Of a stretch of DNA of 64,000 nucleotides, positions 55,557-64,000 are shown in pieces. The number at the start of each line of letters is the position of its first letter. The first letter of the stretch is position 1. Position numbers and translations under genes: made by a program. The notes under the pieces are model-generated. The model was not told where the DNA came from, searched no databases, and saw only the letters and a list, made by a program, of their open reading frames with translations. The stretch is from Lachnospiraceae bacterium (GTDB lineage Bacteria; Bacillota; Clostridia; Lachnospirales; Lachnospiraceae), in NCBI GenBank assembly GCA_022652545.1, contig JALCRM010000009.1, positions 1-64,000 on the forward strand. Direction: 5' to 3'.

Positions 55557-57749
55557 ATGGAAAGACTGGACGTTGTTAAGCAACTGATCGGGGAAAAGAA
55601 AGAAGACAGTATCGGGGATTCGCTCAGGACCGAAGACAGCAGCAGTAAAAAAACTCCCGAAAACATGTATTCGGAATATGAACCTACCGCTGTGATCGAC
55701 GGCTATCGTGTACGCAGCGGGTACTTTGAGATCAACGGTTCCATGCCCGTGACCGGCGGCGTCAGCTTCACTGTCTGTTCCAAAGGTGCGACGTCCATTG
55801 CACTGTGCCTTTTCCACCGCAAGGAGACAAAACCGTTTGCTGTATTGAAGTTCCCTAATGAGTTCCGGATCGGCAATACCTGGTCGATGATCGTTTACGG
55901 GATCAACATTGAAGAATTCGAATACTGCTACCGTGCCGACGGCCCCTGGGACCCGGAAAAAGGGCTGCTGTTTGACAAGACCCACAATCTTCTGGATCCC
56001 TACGCCATGGCTGTGACAGGGCAGAGCGGCTGGGGCAAGATCACGAAGAAGCGCGGCGACTATCACGCACGTGTAGTCAGGAACAACTACGACTGGAAGA
56101 CTTCCAATTTTCCGTTAAGGCCTATGGAAGATTCCATCATCTATGAAATGCATGTCCGCGGCTTTACACGGCACGCATCTTCGGGTGTACGCTATCCCGG
56201 TTCCTTCGCAGGTATCATCGAAAAGATCCCCTATCTCAAAGACCTCGGGATCACTGCCGTAGAGCTGATGCCGATCTTCGAATTCGACGAGACGATGAAC
56301 AGCCGGGAAGTGAACGGCCAGAAGCTTCTCGAATACTGGGGCTACAATACCGTCAGTTTTTTTGCGCCCAACACGTCCTATACCGCGTCGCATGAATTCA
56401 ACTACGAAGGCACGGAACTCAGGAACATGATCAGGCTCCTGCATGAGAACGGGATCGAAGTGATCCTGGACGTCGTCTTCAACCACACGGCGGAAGGCAA
56501 TGAAAAGGGACCGTTTATTTCTTTCAAAGGCCTGGACAACAATATCTATTACCTGCTTTCACCTGATGGAAAATACTACAATTTCAGCGGCTGCGGCAAC
56601 ACCGTGAACTGCAACCATCCCGTGGTGCGCCATTTTATTCTGGACTGCCTGCGCTACTGGGTGGAGGAATATCATGTGGACGGGTTCCGCTTTGACCTGG
56701 CGAGCATCCTCGGAAGAAGCGAAGACAGCAGCCCCATGCACCATCCTCCCATCCTTGAGGAGCTGGCCAGTGACACGATACTCGGCAACGTCAAGCTGAT
56801 CGCGGAAGCCTGGGATGCAGGCGGACTTTATCAGGTCGGCAGTTTCCCGGCTTTCCACCGCTGGGCGGAATGGAACGGAAGCTACCGGGACTGTCTCCGC
56901 GATTATCTGAAGGGCAATTACTGGAACGCCAGGGAAACAGCAGACCGCATCTGCGGCTCGCCCGATCTGTACCAGGGCGTATATGAAGGCTATGCTTCGT
57001 CTGTGAATTTCCTTACCTGCCACGACGGGTTCACTCTGTATGACCTGTATTCCTTTAACGTAAAACACAATGAAGCCAACGGCTGGAACAACAGCGACGG
57101 AGCAGATGACAACCGCAGCTGGAACTGCGGGGCAGAAGGCGAGACTGACGACAGGCAGATCCTGGACCTGCGGTTCCGCATGATGCGCAATGCCATAACC
57201 GTACTGATGTGCAGCCGCGGTACGCCGATGATCCTGGCAGGCGATGAATTCGGCAACACGCAGTTCGGAAACAACAACAGCTACTGCCAGGACAACGAGA
57301 TCTCCTGGCTGGACTGGTCTCTGCTTAAAAAGAACCGGAACTATTTTGAATTTTACAGGGAGATGGTGCATTTCCGCAGGGCCCATCCTTCGATCTGTCA
57401 TACCCTTTCTCCTTCTTCCTGCGGCCTGCCGGCGCTCATGTGCAGCGGGACGGACATGAACCATCCGAACGTGGACGGGAACACCAGTACGCTGTGTGTG
57501 CTGTTTTCAGGCAGAATAGCGCCTGCAGGAGCGGACGATGCTGTCATTCTTGTGATCAATTCCTACTGGGAAAGCCGTGAGATCACGCTGCCGGAGCTTC
57601 CGGTACAGTATGCCTGGCAGCTCGTCGTCAACACGGACGACAATGCCGGCAGCTGGTATCATGAAAATCCGGTCGTGTTCGAGCACCGCTATACCGCCTG
57701 GGCAGGGCCGAGAAGCGTGCTCGTGTTCACACTCGCAAAACTCGCATAA
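55557..57749 (+). CDS. glgX: Glycogen debranching enzyme / isoamylase (GH13)
   Basis: This 730-residue enzyme hydrolyses alpha-1,6 branches of glycogen. A short polar N-terminus (1-35) precedes a CBM48-type domain (about 45-150) and the GH13 barrel. The catalytic residues are Asp380 (DGFRFDLAS), Glu417 (LIAEAWDAGG) and Asp490 (TCHDGFTLYD). A beta-sandwich C-terminal domain follows. GGGGA lies before the ATG. It is a single gene with its own promoter. No signal peptide, so intracellular glycogen use is likely. Confidence 0.93.
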   Translation: MERLDVVKQLIGEKKEDSIGDSLRTEDSSSKKTPENMYSEYEPTAVIDGYRVRSGYFEINGSMPVTGGVSFTVCSKGATSIALCLFHRKETKPFAVLKFPNEFRIGNTWSMIVYGINIEEFEYCYRADGPWDPEKGLLFDKTHNLLDPYAMAVTGQSGWGKITKKRGDYHARVVRNNYDWKTSNFPLRPMEDSIIYEMHVRGFTRHASSGVRYPGSFAGIIEKIPYLKDLGITAVELMPIFEFDETMNSREVNGQKLLEYWGYNTVSFFAPNTSYTASHEFNYEGTELRNMIRLLHENGIEVILDVVFNHTAEGNEKGPFISFKGLDNNIYYLLSPDGKYYNFSGCGNTVNCNHPVVRHFILDCLRYWVEEYHVDGFRFDLASILGRSEDSSPMHHPPILEELASDTILGNVKLIAEAWDAGGLYQVGSFPAFHRWAEWNGSYRDCLRDYLKGNYWNARETADRICGSPDLYQGVYEGYASSVNFLTCHDGFTLYDLYSFNVKHNEANGWNNSDGADDNRSWNCGAEGETDDRQILDLRFRMMRNAITVLMCSRGTPMILAGDEFGNTQFGNNNSYCQDNEISWLDWSLLKKNRNYFEFYREMVHFRRAHPSICHTLSPSSCGLPALMCSGTDMNHPNVDGNTSTLCVLFSGRIAPAGADDAVILVINSYWESREITLPELPVQYAWQLVVNTDDNAGSWYHENPVVFEHRYTAWAGPRSVLVFTLAKLA

Positions 57750-57834
57750 ACACAGATTTTTCATATTTTTTGTTTATCATGCAAGGAGAGCAACCGTACT
57801 GCATGTGTCAGGCATCCGGAGAAAGGACAATCAT

Positions 57835-58506
57835 ATGGAAAATCAGAAAATACTGGTAGTCGACGATGAAGAGCGTATGCGCAAACTGGTAAGGGATTTT
57901 CTTGTGCGCAGCGGTTTCAGCGTCGTGGAGGCGGGAGACGGGCAGGAAGCACTGGATATTTTCTTTGAAAAGAAGGATATTGCCCTGATCATTCTGGATG
58001 TCATGATGCCCCGCATGGACGGCTGGCAGACAGCCAGAGAAATACGCCAGTATTCCAAGGTCCCGATCATTATGCTCACCGCCAAGTCTGACGAAAGCGA
58101 TGAACTGCATGGCTTTGACGCCGGGATCGATGAATACGTGACCAAGCCCTTCAGCCCGCGCACGCTGGTCGCACGCGTGGAGGCGATCCTGCGTCGCACG
58201 ACCGGTTCTTCGGATGACAAACTGAACATAGGCGGCATCACAGTGGACAAGAGCGCACACACGGTCATGATCGACGGGCAGCCCGCGGACCTTTCCTTCA
58301 AGGAATTCGAACTGCTCACTTATTTCATGGAAAACAACGGGATCGCCCTGTCGAGGGAAAAGATCCTCAACAACGTGTGGAATTATGACTATTTCGGAGA
58401 TGCGCGCACCATTGATACACACGTGAAGAAACTGCGCAGCAAAATGGGTGACAAGGGCGACCTGATCAAGACGATCTGGGGCATGGGATACAAATTTGAG
58501 GCCTGA
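57835..58506 (+). CDS. OmpR/PhoB family response regulator
   Basis: This 223-residue regulator has a receiver domain with acidic pocket Asp10/Asp11, phosphoacceptor Asp55 (ILDVMMPRMDGW), Thr82 and Lys104 (VTKPFSPR). The C-terminal winged helix has LSFKEFELLTYFMENN and RTIDTHVKKLRSKMG. The ATG at 57835 is chosen because AAAGGA precedes it; the open frame before it is not a likely N-terminus. The partner histidine kinase starts 26 bp after the stop. Confidence 0.95.
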   Translation: MENQKILVVDDEERMRKLVRDFLVRSGFSVVEAGDGQEALDIFFEKKDIALIILDVMMPRMDGWQTAREIRQYSKVPIIMLTAKSDESDELHGFDAGIDEYVTKPFSPRTLVARVEAILRRTTGSSDDKLNIGGITVDKSAHTVMIDGQPADLSFKEFELLTYFMENNGIALSREKILNNVWNYDYFGDARTIDTHVKKLRSKMGDKGDLIKTIWGMGYKFEA

Positions 58507-58532
58507 CGCAATATGGGCCCGGGCAGGAGCGT

Positions 58533-60302
58533 ATGTTCGGTAAAAAAGCGCAGAAAACCGAAACACAGAAAAACAAACACAGTAAGAATTACAGATATTC
58601 GATCAAACTGCAGTTTACCCTGATCTTCATTCTGGTCATGGCCAGCGCGATCGTGATATGTTTACTTCTCAATACGACATTTCTGAAGCAGTACTATTAC
58701 AGCGAAAAGCGTTCCGCTCTTTCGGATACTTATGAGAGCCTGAACGAAGCTGCCGCATCAGACAGCATCAAGTCCGATGCTTTTGACGTGCAGCTTGAAA
58801 AGATCGTGAGCAGGAACAGCATCGGCGTTATCGTGATGGATACGGAAGCCACGACGGTAAAATCCTATGCGACGGATTCCGGGATCATGGTAAAGCGCCT
58901 GTATGACAACCTTTTCGGGGCCAATGAAGAAATTACGGAAGAGCAGAAGCAGGAGATCCGTCAGCAGACACAGGCCCCGTCTTCCTCTTCCGATACGGCA
59001 GGCTCAGGGACCGGTTCTGAAACTGCTTCCACCGGCGACTCCGCCGGCAATTCGGCAGCCGGTTCTGCAACCGACTCCGCAGCGGCCGGTTCCGACGGAC
59101 GAAATCCGTTTGAAGAACAGTCGTTTGTGACATCCGTACTTCAGCAAACCGATAAATATACGATACAGAATGTCTTTGACAAAAGGACAGACGGCAATTT
59201 CATGGAGATGTGGGGCACCCTGGACAACGGGGATTATTTCCTGCTCCGCACCGCAGTGGAAAGTATCGACAACAGCGCAGCGATCGCAAACCGCTTCTTC
59301 GGCATTACCGGTGTGATCGCCACACTGATCGGTGTTATCGTGGCGCTCTTTATGGGAAGCCGGATCACAAAGCCCATTCTGGAACTCACGGATATCTCGG
59401 GCCGGATGAGCCACCTGGATTTCAGCGCAAAATATAAAGGAAAAAGCCATACGGAGATCGCCGATCTCGGCGGCAATATCAACGAGCTTTCCGAAAGTCT
59501 GGAGCATACGATCTCGGAGCTGAAAACAGCCAACAACCAGCTGCAGCAGGATATTCAGAAAAAGGAAGAGATCGACACCATGCGCAAGGAGTTCCTGTCC
59601 AATGTCACGCATGAGCTCAAGACGCCGATCGCCCTGATCCAGGGCTATGCAGAAGGTCTTCAGGACTGTGTCAATGACGACCCGGAGAGCCGGAATGATT
59701 ACGCCGGCGTCATTGTGGATGAAGCCGGGAAAATGAACAGCATGGTACAGAAGCTGCTCGCCCTGAACCATCTTGAATTCGGGACGGAAACGGTGAATAT
59801 GGAGCACTTTGATATCACCGCTGTCCTGAAAAACAGCCTGGAGACCGAGACTCTGCTGGCAGACCGCAAGGATGTGACGGTACGGATGGAGCAGAACGAT
59901 CCCATTATGGTGTGGGCTGACTCTTTCCTGACGGAAGAGGTCTTCACCAATTATTTTTCGAATGCAGTCAACCACGTGGAGGAAGTCGCAGGAGAGAAGA
60001 TCATCGACATCAAGATCCTGCCGCAGGAAGGGGAACGCGTACGCGTGACCGTATTCAATACGGGCCGGCCCATACCTGAGGAAAGTCTTCCTCATATATG
60101 GGAAAAATTCTACAAGGTGGACAAGGCGCGTACCAGGGCATACGGAGGCTCGGGGATCGGACTGTCGATCGTGAAAGCTGTAATGGACCTCATGCATCAG
60201 GCATATGGCGTGAAGAATTTCGACAACGGTGTGGAATTCTGGTTTGAACTTGATGCTTCCGTAGAAGAACCGGAAGCAGATGCGGGAGAAAATGCGGAAT
60301 GA
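58533..60302 (+). CDS. Membrane sensor histidine kinase
   Basis: This 589-residue kinase has two membrane helices (about 27-50 and 255-275), an extracellular sensor between them, a HAMP segment (about 276-330), a HisKA domain with His360 (LSNVTHELKTP), and a HATPase with N box (FTNYFSNAVNH) and GGSGIGLSIV. Residues 148-190 of the sensor are a low-complexity Ser/Gly/Ala/Thr run. CAGGAG precedes the ATG. Its stop overlaps the hisH ATG (ATGA), which is odd for a sensor gene. The signal is unknown. Confidence 0.94.
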   Translation: MFGKKAQKTETQKNKHSKNYRYSIKLQFTLIFILVMASAIVICLLLNTTFLKQYYYSEKRSALSDTYESLNEAAASDSIKSDAFDVQLEKIVSRNSIGVIVMDTEATTVKSYATDSGIMVKRLYDNLFGANEEITEEQKQEIRQQTQAPSSSSDTAGSGTGSETASTGDSAGNSAAGSATDSAAAGSDGRNPFEEQSFVTSVLQQTDKYTIQNVFDKRTDGNFMEMWGTLDNGDYFLLRTAVESIDNSAAIANRFFGITGVIATLIGVIVALFMGSRITKPILELTDISGRMSHLDFSAKYKGKSHTEIADLGGNINELSESLEHTISELKTANNQLQQDIQKKEEIDTMRKEFLSNVTHELKTPIALIQGYAEGLQDCVNDDPESRNDYAGVIVDEAGKMNSMVQKLLALNHLEFGTETVNMEHFDITAVLKNSLETETLLADRKDVTVRMEQNDPIMVWADSFLTEEVFTNYFSNAVNHVEEVAGEKIIDIKILPQEGERVRVTVFNTGRPIPEESLPHIWEKFYKVDKARTRAYGGSGIGLSIVKAVMDLMHQAYGVKNFDNGVEFWFELDASVEEPEADAGENAE

Positions 60303-60925
60303 TCGCTGTGATCGATTACGGGGCAGGCAATACAAGGAGCGTGTCCAACGCGCTGAAGGCGCTGGGATACGAAGCCATACTTACCGGTGACGGTGAAAAG
60401 ATCCGCAGGGCTGACCACGTGATCCTTCCGGGCGTCGGCGCCTTCGGGGATGCCATGGAAAGGCTGAGAGCCGTTTCTCTTGACGAAGTGATCCGTGAAA
60501 CCGTATCTTCGGGCACACCTTTTCTGGGAATCTGCCTCGGCCAGCAGCTCCTGATGGATTCCAGCGAGGAGAGCAGGGGCGTGAAGGGGCTCGGTATCAT
60601 TCACGGCACCTGCAGGCGGATCCCGGAAGGAACGGGACGCAAAGTACCGCAGATCGGCTGGAACGACCTGTCGGCACCTGCAGGCCGGCAGTGTCCGGGC
60701 AGGCTTTTTCTTGACGTTCCTGCGCATTCTTATGTATACTTCGTGCATTCCTACTATACGGTGCCGGATGACAGCGCAGTCATCAGCGCTGTCACGGAAT
60801 ACGGCGTGACCATACCGGCTTCCCTGGAACAGGGCAATGTGACCGCCTGTCAGTTCCATCCGGAAAAGAGCGCGGAGACCGGCATGCAGATACTGCGCAA
60901 TTTCATGAGGGCGGACGGATGCTGA
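60299..60925 (+). CDS. hisH: Imidazole glycerol phosphate synthase, glutamine amidotransferase subunit
   Basis: This 208-residue subunit supplies ammonia from glutamine to HisF in histidine synthesis. The N-terminus is [16 protein letters not shown], the nucleophile is Cys79 (GICLGQQLL), and the His/Glu pair is in CQFHPEKS. It starts within the histidine kinase stop codon and overlaps hisF by seven bases. No other his genes are present in this window. Confidence 0.96.
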   Translation: MIAVIDYGAGNTRSVSNALKALGYEAILTGDGEKIRRADHVILPGVGAFGDAMERLRAVSLDEVIRETVSSGTPFLGICLGQQLLMDSSEESRGVKGLGIIHGTCRRIPEGTGRKVPQIGWNDLSAPAGRQCPGRLFLDVPAHSYVYFVHSYYTVPDDSAVISAVTEYGVTIPASLEQGNVTACQFHPEKSAETGMQILRNFMRADGC

Positions 60926-61680
60926 CAAAACGTATCATTCCCTGTCTGGACGTGAAAGACGGGCGTGTGGTAAAGGGTGTGAATTTTGTGGATCTGCGCG
61001 ATGCGGGTGACCCGGTCACCTGCGGTGAAGCGTATTCGAAAGCCGGCGCAGATGAACTGGTATTCCTCGATATCACGGCAACAAGCGATGCGAGAAAAAC
61101 AGTGGCAGACATGGTGCGCAAGGTGGCGGAGCGCGTCTTTATCCCCTTTACGGTAGGCGGCGGTATCCGTTCCACGGAGGACATGAAAGCGATCCTGCGG
61201 GAAGGCGCGGACAAAACAGCGATCAACAGCGCTGCGATCCTGAAACCGGAGCTGATCTCCGAAGGGGCGGAGCGTTTCGGCAGGCAGTGTGTGGTCGTGG
61301 CGATCGATGCACGCCGGAGGAAGGACGGGAAAGGCTGGACGGTCTTCCGCAGCGGAGGTCGCATCGACACGGGCCTGGATGCAATCGAATGGGCAATGAA
61401 AGCTGACCGCCTGGGAGCGGGCGAGATCCTGCTGACAAGCATGGACTGCGACGGTACGCACGACGGCTACGATCTGGAACTGACCCGCACGGTGGCGGAA
61501 AACGTCTCCGTACCTGTCATTGCATCCGGAGGCGCCGGTACCCTTGCACATTTTCGCGAGGCGCTGACAGAGGGCAGGGCGGATGCGGCACTTGCGGCGT
61601 CCCTGTTCCATTACGGGGAACTGACCATACGGCAGGTCAAGGAATATCTGAAACAGTATGATATACCGGTAAGACTGTGA
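60919..61680 (+). CDS. hisF: Imidazole glycerol phosphate synthase, cyclase subunit
   Basis: This 253-residue TIM-barrel enzyme makes IGP and AICAR from PRFAR. Catalytic Asp11 (IPCLDVKDG) and Asp130 (VVAIDARR) are both present, with VGGGIRS and ASGGAGTL as phosphate-binding loops. It overlaps hisH by seven bases. The AICAR product links histidine and purine pathways. It is followed by a 277-bp stretch before the dipeptidase core. Confidence 0.97.
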   Translation: MLTKRIIPCLDVKDGRVVKGVNFVDLRDAGDPVTCGEAYSKAGADELVFLDITATSDARKTVADMVRKVAERVFIPFTVGGGIRSTEDMKAILREGADKTAINSAAILKPELISEGAERFGRQCVVVAIDARRRKDGKGWTVFRSGGRIDTGLDAIEWAMKADRLGAGEILLTSMDCDGTHDGYDLELTRTVAENVSVPVIASGGAGTLAHFREALTEGRADAALAASLFHYGELTIRQVKEYLKQYDIPVRL

Positions 61681-61957
61681 TAAAGTTGAAGCAGGGAAGG
61701 TTTCGGCGGTGCCGGAAAAGAGGTACACGGAGCAGGGAAAAGCAGGGGGAGGTGCTGATTTGAAAAACAGCAACAGGTCTTTATGGGGCAGGGCGCCCAA
61801 ACACAGGATCCTGAATGTGAACGGCAGGAACATCAGCCGTGCGGAAGCCAGGCCGGCTTCCGGCAAAGGCGCGGAAACTGTTTCCAAAACAAAACAGCAG
61901 GCTTTCGAAGCGCAGGCACAGCAGTCTGAACAGATGCCTAACAGGGAGGAAAAGAAG

Positions 61958-63466
61958 ATGGAAGCAGCAGTTGAAAAACCGGAACAGGAAAAGGCTGCCG
62001 CAGGCAGTGAAAGAGCAGAAGATGTCATCGATCGTTTCAAAGAGATCGCAGCGATCCCGCACGGCTCCGGCAATATCCGCCAGATCAGCGACCATCTTGC
62101 TGCTTTCGCCCGCGAACACGATCTTAAGTACAGACAGGATGAAGTCGGCAATGTCATTATTTTCAAACCGGCAAGCGAAAGCCGTAAGAATGCGGAAACA
62201 CTGATCCTGCAGGGCCATATGGATATGGTCTGCGAGAAAAGGGCGGATAAAAAGATCGATATGGAAAAGGAACCGATCACGCTGGTCTTTGACCCCGACG
62301 GAGATACACTGCATGCCGACGGCACGACCCTGGGGGCGGACGACGGCATTGCCGTGGCGATGATGATGGCGATCCTGGCGGACGATACCCTGGAACATCC
62401 GGCGCTGGAATGTGTTTTTACGGTCAATGAAGAAACGGATATGGGCGGCGCAATGTCCATAGACTGCTCGGATCTGCAGGGCAGGAGAATGCTGAACCTG
62501 GATTCCGAGGATGAGGGAATATTCACGGCGGGCTGCGCAGGCTGCGCTCATGTCACCTGCCATTTCGGAGCAGAGTACAAAAACCGCGACGGCATCCCGT
62601 TCACGGTCAGTGTAAGCGGGCTCCGGGGCGGACATTCCGGGGAAATGATACAGCTGGGGCGTGCGAACGCTGACCAGCTGCTCGGAAGAATACTGCATCA
62701 ACTTCTCAAAAAGCAGGCATTTCATCTGATCTCCGCAGAGGGGGGCACGAAGGACAACGCGATCCCGAGAAACGCGGATGCGGTCCTGCTGCTGCCGGAG
62801 GACGCGCAGCCGGATGAACTGGCAAAGACCGTGCACGCTGTCGCGGAAGAGATCGCCGACGAATATGCACAGGCAGATCCGGATATCAAAGTGGAATATA
62901 CGATCGGAGAACCCGGAAGCTATGCTTCCGCCCGCGGGAAGGACACGCGCAGGATCGTCGGTTTCCTGTCCACATTCCCCTACGGCGTACAGGAATATGT
63001 CTCCGCGGAAGGACGGGATCCGCAGACATCCCTGAATCTGGGAATACTGGAGACAAAGAAGGAAGAAAATGACGGAGCAGGCTGCGAAGTCACTGCCGTT
63101 TTCCTTATCCGCAGCAGCATCAATTCCCAGAGAGACCTGGTCGCGGAAAGGCTGTCGGTACTGACGGAGGCGTTCGGCGGAAAGTGCGATCTTACTGCTA
63201 CGACACCCGCATGGCCGATCACAAGGAACTCTGCCTACAGGGACAGACTCGTGGAGATCTACCGTGATCAGGCAGGCAGCGATGCCGTTGTGAACGTCAT
63301 TCACGCCGGCCTTGAATGCGGCGTCTTCGGACAGAAGATCAAGGGGCTGGACGCTGTTTCGATAGGCCCGGACACCCATGCGATCCACACTGCCGAGGAA
63401 AGCGTCAGCCTGGGTTCCGTATCGCGGCTGTATGCGTTCGTGAAAAAGGTGCTGCAGGAGATCTGA
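61958..63466 (+). CDS. pepD: Aminoacyl-histidine dipeptidase (M20C, PepD-like)
   Basis: This M20C zinc dipeptidase splits Xaa-His and related dipeptides. Metal and active-site text is LQGHMDMVCEK, LGADDGIAVAMMM, VNEETDMGGAMS and SGLRGGHSGEMI. I place the start at the ATG at 61958 (502 residues), which follows AGGGAGG and gives a nearly normal length. The frame is open to a GTG at 61709 and a TTG at 61760 that follows GGGGGAGG; either would add a basic, low-complexity extension of 66-83 residues. The position next to hisHF suggests histidine salvage, by inference only. Confidence 0.88.
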   Translation: MEAAVEKPEQEKAAAGSERAEDVIDRFKEIAAIPHGSGNIRQISDHLAAFAREHDLKYRQDEVGNVIIFKPASESRKNAETLILQGHMDMVCEKRADKKIDMEKEPITLVFDPDGDTLHADGTTLGADDGIAVAMMMAILADDTLEHPALECVFTVNEETDMGGAMSIDCSDLQGRRMLNLDSEDEGIFTAGCAGCAHVTCHFGAEYKNRDGIPFTVSVSGLRGGHSGEMIQLGRANADQLLGRILHQLLKKQAFHLISAEGGTKDNAIPRNADAVLLLPEDAQPDELAKTVHAVAEEIADEYAQADPDIKVEYTIGEPGSYASARGKDTRRIVGFLSTFPYGVQEYVSAEGRDPQTSLNLGILETKKEENDGAGCEVTAVFLIRSSINSQRDLVAERLSVLTEAFGGKCDLTATTPAWPITRNSAYRDRLVEIYRDQAGSDAVVNVIHAGLECGVFGQKIKGLDAVSIGPDTHAIHTAEESVSLGSVSRLYAFVKKVLQEI

Positions 63467-63493
63467 GTTTTTGAACGGGAGCGAGGCTGTATT

Positions 63494-64000
63494 TTGCAGA
63501 TCGAAAATGACTGGCTCCCGGCAGTGGGAGCTGAATTCAAGAAGCCCTATTACCGGGAACTGTATGAATTCGTAAAAAAGGAGTATGCCACACAGGTCGT
63601 TTATCCGCCTGCGGATGAGATCTTCAATGCGCTGCACCTGACACCGCTGAACAGGGTCAAAGTGGTCATTCTGGGGCAGGACCCTTATCACAACCATCAT
63701 CAGGCCATGGGACTCGCCTTCTCCGTACAGCCGGACGTGGAAGACATACCGCCTTCCCTCATCAACATTTTCCGGGAACTGCATGACGACGTCGGCTGCC
63801 ACATGCCTGCGACCGGTGACCTCACAAAATGGGCCGATCAGGGCGTACTTCTGCTGAATACGGTCCTGACCGTACGAGCGCACCAGGCTGGTTCCCACCA
63901 GGGACACGGCTGGGAACAGTTCACCGATGCGATCCTGAAGGCCGTTAACGAGCAGGATCGTGCTATCGTGTATATGCTTTGGGGCAGTCCGGCGCAGAGC
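63494..64000 (+). CDS. ung: Uracil-DNA glycosylase, 3'-truncated by window edge
   Basis: This partial gene encodes 169 residues of family 1 uracil-DNA glycosylase, which removes uracil from DNA. The catalytic motif is VVILGQDPYH, and the earlier EFKKPYYRELYEFV and VVYPPADEIFNALHLTPL match the family. The motif HQGHGWEQFTDAIL and the start of VYMLWGSPAQ are also seen. The start is a TTG at 63494, after GAGG; no ATG or GTG is available in frame after the pepD stop. The rest lies beyond the window. Confidence 0.93.
   Translation, partial: MQIENDWLPAVGAEFKKPYYRELYEFVKKEYATQVVYPPADEIFNALHLTPLNRVKVVILGQDPYHNHHQAMGLAFSVQPDVEDIPPSLINIFRELHDDVGCHMPATGDLTKWADQGVLLLNTVLTVRAHQAGSHQGHGWEQFTDAILKAVNEQDRAIVYMLWGSPAQS

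Overview
The window looks like a contiguous piece of chromosome from a Gram-positive Clostridia member, most likely a Lachnospiraceae relative of moderately high GC. The reasons are a PolC-type replicase, a single-chain glycyl-tRNA synthetase, the gene orders pyrH-frr-uppS-cdsA-dxr-rseP-ispG-polC and era-recO-(lipoprotein)-glyS, a sodium-pump decarboxylase cluster, and strong GGAGG ribosome binding sites. I saw no phage, insertion sequence, CRISPR array or rRNA. Two single tRNA genes are present (Thr-GGT and Glu-CTC). The family assignment rests on recalled gene order and was not tested by any search.

Layout. 1-2143: the tail of a rhomboid protease, a divergent CPBP-type membrane protein and an HGSNAT/DUF1624-like membrane acyltransferase, all translationally coupled. 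2159-4287: an SPFH membrane protein, a ribbon-helix-helix regulator and TrmO, behind a promoter whose -10 lies in a perfect palindrome. 4382-4485: tRNA-Thr and its terminator. 4570-11455: a GH3 beta-glucosidase with inverted domain order, an aldo/keto reductase, a secreted 5'-nucleotidase and a MATE pump. 11514-14210 (minus): a class A penicillin-binding protein with a Q/A-rich tail. 14405-15064: a YigZ/IMPACT protein. 15093-16952 (minus): BipA/TypA.

17174-28164 is a housekeeping block: UMP kinase, ribosome recycling factor, undecaprenyl-PP synthase, CDP-DG synthase, DXP reductoisomerase, RseP, IspG and PolC. 28348-34582 holds a GH130 phosphorylase, then an operon of M3 oligopeptidase, PPK2 kinase, an FHA-like/ABC ATPase and its permease. 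34678-34749 is tRNA-Glu. 34848-42452 carries a DUF2179 membrane protein, a second MATE pump, an M16C peptidase, a DUF4349 lipoprotein, Era and RecO. 42478-47364 carries a lipoprotein, GlyRS and AlaRS. 47375-50037 carries rpsU with a structured leader, a metallophosphoesterase and ScpA/ScpB.

50194-55427 is the most distinctive region. It is a five-gene biotin-dependent decarboxylase cluster that holds both a PccB/MmdA-like and an OadA/PycB-like carboxyltransferase, with one biotin carrier and the OadB and OadG-like membrane subunits. These are the parts of a transcarboxylase joined to a sodium pump. The window ends with GlgX (55557-57749) and a run of response regulator, histidine kinase, HisH, HisF, an M20C dipeptidase and the start of uracil-DNA glycosylase. 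The kinase stop codon overlaps the hisH start.
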